A DNA stretch of 64,000 nucleotides from Pleodorina starrii (lineage: Eukaryota > Chlorophyta > Chlorophyceae > Chlamydomonadales > Volvocaceae), in assembly GCA_030267565.1 (NCBI GenBank), contig BRXU01000004.1, forward strand, positions 7,704,001-7,768,000. The letters are read 5' to 3'. The notes beneath the pieces are model-generated. The model was given only the letters and a program-made list of their open reading frames with translations. It did not search any database and was not told the origin of the DNA. The first letter of the stretch is position 1; the number at the start of each line of letters is the position of its first letter. Position numbers and translations under genes: made by a program. This document shows, one piece after another, positions 36,264 to 44,900 of this stretch.

Positions 36264-36896
36264 TTTAATTTGCACGAAGGAACGGTGTCCGGTTACGTAC
36301 GGATTGGCCCAAGCTGTACGTACGATTCTGATGACGGTTTCTGAACTGTCGGCTTAGCTTACTTGCTTGGTGCTAGCTATACACGACAGTGGGCTTGTAT
36401 GATGCGCTTTAGTTGTGCAATGTTATACTCGAAAGCACTTGCGATATGAAGACATCAGGTTTGTTTGGCGTGCTTAAGTGCAAAGGGATAAACGGCGGGA
36501 CGCTGTGCTGGATGCGGGTTCTGTCGCCAACGGGTCAGTTGCCGTGTCGGTTGTCGGCTGCCCGCCACCCGACGTACCCCAACAGGTGAGAGCGGTTGGA
36601 ATGTCAGCATTCAAACTTTCGACATTGGTGTATGTATCGGTTTGTCTAACGACCTCGAAGCATACTAGCAATTTTATTGTAAGGGGACCATGCATGTCCT
36701 GCCTAGGGGCCCAGCAATAAATAAAAGTGTTGCAGTTGCTGTCACATTGCGGATACACGCACGAAGCAGGAGCCAAATATCAGAACATTATCTGTCAAAC
36801 GCATCTGCATGTATCAAGCGATGCACCGTGGGACCCATGGGGCCCGTAGGACCCATGGGACCCGTAAGCCCCGTGGTACCTGAAGGCTCCCCATAG

Positions 36897-37525
36897 ACCC
36901 ATCGGCCCATCGGCCCATCGGCCCATCGGCCCATCGGCCCATCGGCCCATCGGCCCGTCAGCCCATCGGCCCATCGGCCCGTCGGCCCGTCGGCCCGTCG
37001 GCCCATCGGCCCATCGGCCCATCGGCCCATCGGCCCATCGGCCCATCGGCCCATCGGCCCATCGGCCCATCGGCCCATCGGCCCATCGGCCCATCGGCCC
37101 ATCGGCCCCTCGGCCCCTCGGCCCATCGGCCCCTCGGTCCATCGGCCCCTCGGCCCCTCGGCCCCTCGGCCCCTCGGCCCCTCGGCCCCTCGGCCCCTCG
37201 GCCCCTCGGCCCCTCGGCCCCTCGGCCCCTCGGCCCCTCGGCCCCTCGGCCCCTCGGCCCCTCGGCCCCTCGGCCCCTCGGCCCCTCGGCCCCTCGGCCC
37301 CTCGGCCCCTCGGCCCCTCGGCCCCTCGGCCCCTCGGCCCCTCGGCCCCTCGGCGCATCGGCCCATCGGCCCATCGGCCCATCGGCCCATCGGCCCATCG
37401 GCCCATCGGCCCATCGGCCCATCGGCCCATCGGCCCATCGGCCCATCGGCCCATCGGCCCATCGGCCCATCGGCCCATCGGCCCATCGGCCCATCGGCCC
37501 ATCGGCCCATCGGCCCATCGGCCCA
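36897..37525. repeat. Octamer satellite, unit 12, with central CGGCCCCT block
   Basis: About 78 copies. CGGCCCAT flanks a core of roughly 28 CGGCCCCT copies (about 37106-37353). Some CGGCCCGT copies occur at the left. The core shows local spread of one variant within a block. Confidence 0.95.
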
Positions 37526-38695
37526 CATGGGCCCATGGCTCGCCCATCATCCAGCAAGCTGGGATTCGAAGAACTATCACCACATGTTACAATGTATCGA
37601 TCGAGCGACTAATCAGCGCCTTCTGCGGTGTGTCCAAGCTGTGTCAGGTTATTATATATTCAACCAACTAGCTAGCTAGCTGATCTGTGCCGGGGGTAGA
37701 AGTCCAAGTGAGCCCCACTATCTACAAGGCCTCCAGCCATACAGTATGCGAATTGCAAAGCTGACAACAATCAATTAAACATCCTCAAGGTATGGTGACT
37801 CATATGTAGCCCCGCCCATCCATGCATCACGGATGGATGCGTTGGACTAATCCATCTACTGCAGAGTACAATTATATACACTAGCTAGGCACGTGCTGAC
37901 GTACGTACTAGGTAGGTACGTAAACATACTTGCATCAACGCAAATCTAAATCCAAAATCCAAAATCCAAAATCTATCCATCACCAACGTACGTATACATA
38001 CAACCGCGCAGCTATCCAATCGACGTCATATTCATTCGTTCCATTATTATTAGCTAGCATGTGCAGCAGACGTGCGTGCGGCGCTCGCTGTGAATGGATG
38101 GCAACGAAGCCCGCCCATTCATTCTGAAATAACTACTTCTATCTATCTGAACGCCCGCCCTGCGTCCGTCTGCCCCTCCACCAAATTTTGCGGCTAGAAT
38201 AATATGTCCAAGGCGCGTCACTTCATCCAGTACACTCATCACGCGCGCGGCATGGACTATCTGATGTCTTGCATATCACTCGAGCCGCACAAATAAATAC
38301 CGCCAGCAGCCGGTTCGGATGATCTTTCACTACTCGCGCGCATTCGTGGCTCCATACATACGGTTCGTTTCCAGCTGCGAACGACACCGTTTCACTAGGA
38401 GGCGCTAGGCTCTGCTTCGTTGTGCGACCTCATCGAGCTATTTCCGGCTCTGCTGCTATTGCTGTTGGGACGCCACTGGCTCGTGCCACAGGAACCCAGC
38501 GTCCTCGCCCGCGGCGCGCTTTGCAGCACTGATTGCGGCGTACGTTGCAGCTGCGTTGAAGCACTCTATGCCGCTGAGGGTGAGCTGCTCGCCTGTGGTG
38601 GGTGTCGCACACTGGAAGGACACCTGCGGATCCATGAACACAATCCGGCAGCGAGCAGCGTAAAGACGCAATAATGAGAAGGACTGTCTATCTAC

Positions 38696-39000
38696 GTTTT
38701 CATGAGAAATCATCGTTCGTTACACACAAAGGGTACCTGCAAGCAATGAAAGCCGTCTTTATTCGGTAGGTAGGCCGGGTGAGGGCCGGCTACCGCGAAA
38801 GCTATCGCTAAGGCCTTAATGCCCACAGCCTCGCAGCAACCACCCTATGTAGCTACAAAACCCGAAAATCACTCCTCCACGCCTTCGCGGACACCTTAAC
38901 TGGCACCATGTGCCGTACCAACGCCCGTATGAGGGCACAACTCCTCTGAGTTCACAGAAAACCTTGGTTTTCTAGCGTTGCACTCAGAAAACCTTCAGGT
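38696..39000. mobile_element. About 305-bp insertion between RING-CH stop and downstream frame, unit 13
   Basis: The other twelve units read CTATCTACGGTAGCTAGAC without interruption; here about 305 bp lie between ACG and GTAGC. Removing them restores the array sequence exactly, so no target duplication longer than 1 bp is present. The insert starts GTTTTC and has GAAAAC six bases before its end, a short inverted repeat. It also contains the hairpin AGAAAACC-tt-GGTTTTCT near the right end. It encodes nothing recognisable. A short non-autonomous transposon is the likeliest reading. Confidence 0.5.
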
Positions 39001-39002
39001 AG

Positions 39003-39637
39003 CTAGACTTCAATCAACGTGGACCTCCGCACAACCCGCCCGCCGCCAACGGGCCGCCGCACCAGCAGCTCCACCCCGTATGTTTCCAGCAGACTCACAT
39101 TGATCTGGGCATCATCTGGCAGCCCGATGAGCTTCTTGACGCGAGCGCTGAAGTCCTCCGTGCTGTCAACGCCGGGACGCACCGGGATGACATAGTACTG
39201 CAGCAGGGCCGGCGGGCATTGCGGGTAGGAAGAAGCAAGTGAGTGAGGTGCGCGGCGGCAATATATATACCGTATTGCTTGTCTGCAAAGTAAGGGCGCG
39301 CAGCATGCACGTGCAAGAACATGCAGCACGTGCCAAAGCAAGCAGCGCAGTACACCGGCGGGGGCCAGGAGCTCACCTGCTCGTTGTACAGAATGGCTAT
39401 GTAGGCAGTTACGCTGGTGCTGTGGAGGTGGTCGGGCGTCAGCGTCTCGTCAAGCCGCGGAAGGTTGTTGCCGCAGAAGCGGCAGTGGGACTCCTCGCTC
39501 CGGCCCGCGCACTGCAGCTGCCAGCGGCCCAGGCAGCCGCGGTGCACATAGCGGGGGCAGCGGCAGGGCAGCACCAGGGGCCCGGACTCGGCACCCATGA
39601 GGCAGATCCAGCAGACATCGTCGGTGGAGTGAACCAT
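39003..39637 (-). CDS. RING-CH E3 ligase-like protein, unit 13, intact ancestral-type exon 2
   Basis: Exons 39377-39637 and 39003-39197 give 151 aa. Exon 1 has the U12 substitutions (G19, L23, H72, T77, I80); exon 2 has the tract-free LLETYGVELL form of U1-U3 but K109 like the central units. The two edge regions of the array (U1-U3 and U13) therefore lack the G tract while all nine inner copies have it. The stop codon lies 2 bp from the 0.3-kb insertion, which could alter its 3' end. Confidence 0.85.
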
Positions 39638-40192
39638 TTTAATTTGCACGAAGGAACGGTGTCCGGTTACGTACGGATTGGCCCAAGCTGTACGTACGAT
39701 TCTGATGACGGTTTCTGAACTGTCGGCTTAGCTTACTTGCTTGGTGCTAGCTATACACGACAGTGGGCTTGTATGATGCGCTTTTGTTGTGCAATGTTGT
39801 ACTTGAAAGCACTTGCGATATGAAGACATCAGGTATGTTTGGCGTGCTTAATAAGTGCAAAGGGATAAACGGCGGGACGCTGTGCTGGATGCGGGTTCTG
39901 TCGCCAACGGGTCAGTTGCCGTGTCGGTTGTCGGCTGCCCGCCACCCGACGTACCCCAACAGGTGAGGTAGAGCGGTTGGAATGTCAGCATTCAAACTTT
40001 CGACATTGGTGTATGTATCGGTTTGTCTAACGACCTCGAAGCATATTAGCAGTTTTATTGGAAGAGGACCACTTAGGGGCCGACCCTGCAATAGATAAAA
40101 GTGTTGCAGTTGCTTTCGCATCGGATACACGCACGAAGCAGGAGCCAAATATAAACACATTATCTGTCAATAGCATCTGCATGTATTAAGCG

Positions 40193-40480
40193 ATGCACCG
40201 TGGGGCCCATGCAACCCATGGGACCCGTAGGATTCACGGATCCCATGCATGGGTCGACCCATGGGACCCTTACGACCAATGGGACACATGGGGCCCATGG
40301 GACACGCGGCACACATGGAATCCGTGGGCCCAGCGGGACTCACGGGACCCGTGGGACCCATGGGACCTGTGGGGCCTGTGGGGCCCATCGGATCCATGGG
40401 CCCATGCAAACCCACAATGAATGAACCCAACGGATCCATGGGAGCCGTGGGACCCATGGTGCCCGGTATACCCCTGGGCA
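40193..40480. repeat. Decayed GGGACCCATG minisatellite at right array edge
   Basis: About 290 bp of imperfect 9-12 bp units (GGGACCCAT, GGGGCCCAT, GGGACACAT). It occupies the place where other units have nonamers followed by the octamer satellite; no octamers remain. It mirrors the block at the left array edge. Confidence 0.75.
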
Positions 40481-40853
40481 CAGCATGCCCGGTACAGCCC
40501 TGGGTGTCGTCTCATCTTTGGGGTTTGTGTGCTCTTGCTTGCCTGCTTTCCCATGTTCCTTTGTCCTTCAACATTGCACTTACCTTCACCCTTTCCTGCG
40601 GTTTCACCAGCTCCTTTCCCTCCATTGCGCGCAGGCAAGTCATCCTTGTCCCGGCTGTGCTGTCTGGGAGCTCACGTCATTGCTGTGCTGTCTGGGAGCT
40701 CACGTCATTGCTGTGCTGTCGTGCATATTTGTCCATTTGGTTTGGTCTGACAGCGACGTGATCGCAGCTCCTCAGTTTCGGTAACAGGTACGTTGGAAGG
40801 TATGACAGGGTCTGGGTTTCATTGTGTCAGCTTGATCGATTTCTTCTATATTG
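40481..40853. other. Array/single-copy junction, no gene recognised
   Basis: No recurrent unit sequence is seen here. A 28-bp tandem duplication (word GCTGTGCTGTCTGGGAGC...) occupies 40654-40709, with a third partial copy to 40720. Open frames are short and lack motifs. Confidence 0.4.
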
Positions 40854-41544
40854 CCGTATCGACGCAATCTTTTTGCGACGCGGTTATTTTGCGAGGCCAG
40901 AAAATACTTAAAATTTGGATATGTAAACTCTATTCTTTTGCGAGGCGCCGTTGGGAGTTTATTTGTAAACTTTTGAAATTTGCGAGCTCTTGAGCCGTAT
41001 GTAATAGTTTGCGAACTCGCATCTTATCGTCAGAGCAAAGGCATTGCATTCTACTGAAGGAATTGGAAATACCGGGTGCCATACCTGCTTCACGCCACCC
41101 ATCCGCCCCAAAACCCATCCGCCCCACAGCCACGGGCTTGGCCTTGGGCTGCTTGCCTTTCGTAGTGGCCTTCCCGCGTTCCCGGCTGCCCTCCCCCGTG
41201 CAGCAGCCTGTCCACCCGCTCACCCCGCTGCCCTTCCTCCCCACCTGCCACGGCCCCTTGCCGGCTGGGACGTGCCGGCCCCCGTTGGCTCCACCGCCGT
41301 CACTCCCCGACCGGCCGTGCCCGCCATAGCCCCGGCAGCCCTTCCCCGCCGGCCCCCACAGCGCCCCCACCACCCGCAGCTCGCGGCAAATAATATATTT
41401 TTGTGAGAAGATTTTGCGAGATGCCTTGGGAGTTTTTTTCTGAAACTTTAAATATTTGCGAGGGACCCTTCCGAGTTTTGTTTGGCACTTTGCGAGGCCC
41501 CAAACAGTTAATTATTTATTCGCAAAAAGATTGCGTCGGTACGG
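40854..41544. mobile_element. Terminal-inverted-repeat element, 0.69 kb
   Basis: A 19-bp sequence at 40860-40878 (CGACGCAATCTTTTTGCGA) recurs as its exact reverse complement at 41520-41538, and the match extends outward through CCGTAY. Inside each end are AT-rich subterminal repeats built around TTTGCGAGG and TTGGGAGTTT (about 40880-41030 and 41400-41500), in direct orientation. The middle is GC-rich and encodes no recognisable transposase. This looks like a non-autonomous DNA transposon, possibly with captured sequence. No clear target duplication was seen. Confidence 0.65.
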
Positions 41545-41546
41545 TA

Positions 41547-41633
41547 CCACCACCACCGCCGCCACCACCTCCACCACCACCTCCACCTCCACCGCCGCCA
41601 CCACCTCCACCACCACCACCACCACCACCACCG
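41547..41633. repeat. CCN (CCACCACCT-like) microsatellite
   Basis: Imperfect CCA/CCG/CCT triplets immediately right of the inverted-repeat element; it would read as polyproline in one frame but has no gene context. Confidence 0.8.
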
Positions 41634-41965
41634 GCAGCTTGGCCCCCCAGCCGCGCAACTCCCGTCTCACACACCCACGTGTGCAACCCTAAAACCCCGT
41701 TACCCCCTGCCTCGAAACCCGCAGCCATATCCCCCACCACCACCCATTCGCCATTCCCCCCCGGCCCCGGCCTATACCCCCTCCCCCCTCCCCCAAACAC
41801 ACACACCCACATACACAGCGCGTTGCGGACGGGGCGCAGGGCCCCACACCCCTCCCCGCCTTCCCCCAACCTGCGACGGCCCTATCCCAAGTGCTCCCCA
41901 CCCAGCCAGCCAGCCAGCCAGCCCGCCACCCAGCCACCCAGCTAGCTATCTCAGCTGTCTCTTTA

Positions 41966-44900
41966 TTAGTTGTACATGTAGTCGTTCCCCCCCGGCACCG
42001 CCGTCCAGCTCCTGAACACGTGCACGTCGGTGCACAGCTTGCGCATGGCCTCCGTCACGTGATTGGACACCAGCAGGCCGTGCACCTCCAAACCCATCTC
42101 GGAGCTGGCCCGGGAGATGGCCTGCGGGCGGAAGGACGGGGGAGAGGAGGGGGGCGGGGTGGGGGCGAGAGGGGAGGTAAGAGGAATGAAACACAGGGGC
42201 GGACGGGGTCACACAACGCACACTGCAGGTCTGCAGCCCGCACTGCATTTCAGCACGGAAAGGGAGAGAGAGACAGAGCACTGGGTTGGGGGAGCAAGCG
42301 GGGGGAGCAGGCAGGGGGAGTGGACTCCGGCGTGAGGCGTATGCATAGCACCCGGGAGAAGAGGAGGAGGAGGAGGAGGAGAGCAGGGGAGGCGTGTCCT
42401 TTTTTTGATATATACCGGTATCACACCGCCGCCCTTTTGCGGCCGCCGACGCGAGGCCCCCGCAGCGACTGTCATCGACACTCGCAGCGCCGTATACGTC
42501 GTATCGTACTGTCGTACCTGCAAGATCTTATCATCCGGGTTGGGGATCTCCCCGTCGGTGACCATCAGGATATCCGCCTGAGACCACTCCTTCTGCACAG
42601 CCAGAAAAAATCGGAAAATCGAAACAAAAATCGGAAAATTTGGAAAAAAAACGGAAATTGTAAAAGAAATCGAAAACCAATCACAAATAAGCGCAAGGGA
42701 ATGGAGAGGGGGGCAACGACGACGACGACGGCGGCGAGGGAGACCGGGACTGTCAGGCCCTGCCCTGTCAGGGCCCGGCTGGCGGGCGGATGGGGGCTGG
42801 TGCCCTGGAGGCACCGCTGTTATGGGGCGATCGAGATGGAAACGCGGCGTTGGAAACGGAGGCGACGCAAATGCGCTTTGGGGCGTCGTGATGGGCGGGC
42901 GGGCGCGGGCAGGCGGTGGCCCCGCCTCAAGCGCCCAACGCCACCGCCGCCGAGGCGAGCGCGGCCCGGACAGTTCTGCTAGAGAAAGAGCAGAGAGGGC
43001 AGAGAGGGCCGGTGGCAGCCGCTCTGCGCTGAGGGCGAGGGGGCCCTGCCTGGACCCCTAGGATGTATGTCCTGGCGGGACTCCGTTGTCCCTTGCATCG
43101 CCAACTCCCGCACCGCTTCTCCCTGCCCTAAAACCCCTAAAATTCTGAGCCCTAAAACTCTTAAAACGCCCCGCCCCTTCCGACCACCCCCCAAAAAACC
43201 GGCCCCCACCCCCCCCCCACCCTCCCCCACCTGCGCCAGCCTCTCCAGGCTCAGCTTCAGCGGTGCGTCCACGTCGGTGCCGCCCATGAAGGAGCACGAC
43301 AGGAAGGCCAACAGCGCATCCAAAGAATCCAGATCCACCTTGAGCTCCAACTCCTGCACCTCGTCTGGGGGGGGGGAGGGGGGGGAGGGAGGGGGAGGGG
43401 GGGGCAGGGGGGGGAAGGGGGGGAAGGGAGGTTATCCACGTATAGGCCGGAGCCCGTGAACGGTTTAGTAACAGAAGGGGGGAAGGGGGGGTAGTACAAA
43501 AGACACGGTACCGTAGCCAAGGGAAGGAGACGGAGACGGCGGCGGTTGGATCAGCGGCGGCGATAAGATGACGAGCGCACAAGGGGAGTAGCGCACAGGA
43601 GGGTTAGGAAAAGTCAGTCCAAAAGGGCAAAGGGAGGAGGAAGGGAAGGGGAGGGTTATCCACGTATAGGCCGGAACCCGTAAACGGTATTAATTCAGAA
43701 TAAATCCTTCCTGTCTACGGCAGGAAAAGAGAAGGACGCAGAGCAAGGCAAGGGCGACGTCAACAGACAGAAAGAACAGACGCAGGGACAGCGTTACCGG
43801 CGAGACCCCCATGCGAATGCGGCTGGAGCTGCGGCTGATAATGTCGAGCTGGCTGATCGAGAGTTGGTAGTGGGTGAATGCTGTATGGGAAAGGGGATGA
43901 AGGAGAGAAATACGTGCACAAGGGGGGCTATGTCGTGCATGTGTACGAGGGTGGCGGACGCGGACGATCCCGTGGGCAGGGGAGGCATCAACGGCAGTGG
44001 CAAATAGCAAGGCAAGGGGATGGGAGGGGGGAGTTTGAAGAGTGAATTTGCAAGGGGAGGGGGGAGGGGGGAAATGGAAGGGGTGTGTGTGTGTGTGCCG
44101 AGGCCTGTGCCCGTCACAGCTGCAGCTGCAGCAGCGGCAGACGACCCGTCACAAGGCCCGACCCTTCATCCCCACTCACTCGCCATGCCCCACCCCTCTC
44201 ATTGTTTTATAAAGGAGCATATCAATCCCTGACCCCCACCCCTCTATGCCGCCCTGCAGGTCAGGCCAGGTCAGGTCAAAAGTCAACAGTCAACATTTTC
44301 GGTACTCCGTACTCCGTACTCACTGGGTCCCGAGAATGCGTACAGGTAGCAGGCCCTCCGCTGCCGGTGCGCCCCCCGCAGGCACTCCAGCGCCAGCGCC
44401 TTGGCCACCGTCTCCCGGGCGCCCCTCATAGAGCCCGAGGTGTCGAGACACAAGATGATGGGGCCCAACTCGGCGGCGGGGCGGATCTCCATGCGGCTGG
44501 TCACGCGGGCGGGCTCGTCGTCCAGCCAGCCTGACACGTGACGAACGTGAGGTCCGTGAGGCGGGGGGAGGGGGGGGAGGGAGGAGTGGGGGGTTGAAGA
44601 GGGAATTTGGAAAAAAACGAAACAGGGGAGGTTTTGAAGAGTGAATTTGCGAGAATGAAACGGGAGGGGCGGGGTAATGAGGGAGAAGGGGGAACGGGAG
44701 GGAGGGGGGATGCAGGGAAAGGGAAGGGGGGGGGGCTCCGGGGGGAAGTCAGGTGGGGAGGCCGCCGGGGAGTGGGTGGGTGGGTGGGTGGTTGGGGTTT
44801 GTGGGAAACAGTCCGGATGACGTCAAGGTGGGACGGGGGGTATGGGGACCTGGGGACTGGAGGGGAGAGGCCGCGGGGGGCGCCGGGAAAGAGGCCCACC

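Larger units (their letters stand above)
838..40190. repeat. 13-unit tandem gene array (RING-CH gene plus octamer satellite)
   Basis: Thirteen head-to-tail units are recognised by shared landmarks in fixed order: a region rich in AAATCC-like heptamers, a minus-strand RING-CH gene, a TATA-like promoter, GGGACCCGT nonamers, the CGGCCCAT satellite, and a tail with the word GATCTGTGCCGGGGG. That word starts at about 3886, 7965, 10818, 13458, 16314, 20450, 22927, 25611, 29649, 32130, 34613 and 37681. Spacings are 2.48-4.14 kb. Most of the length difference comes from satellite copy number, plus a retroelement in U2. Outside the satellites the units are nearly identical. U1 lacks the usual unit start and U13 the usual end, as expected for the array edges. 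Recent unequal exchange or gene conversion is inferred. Confidence 0.95.

Noticed and set aside
41516..41869. Polyglycine/polyproline frames over the CCN microsatellite
   Set aside because: Low-complexity translation of a microsatellite with no start context or conserved neighbour.
43798..43887. Possible extra exon (FTHYQLSISQLDIISRS) in the VWA gene
   Set aside because: The exon ending SGP joins exactly in phase to NEVQELELKVD at 43364, giving the normal VWA strand order. The extra piece would interrupt it.
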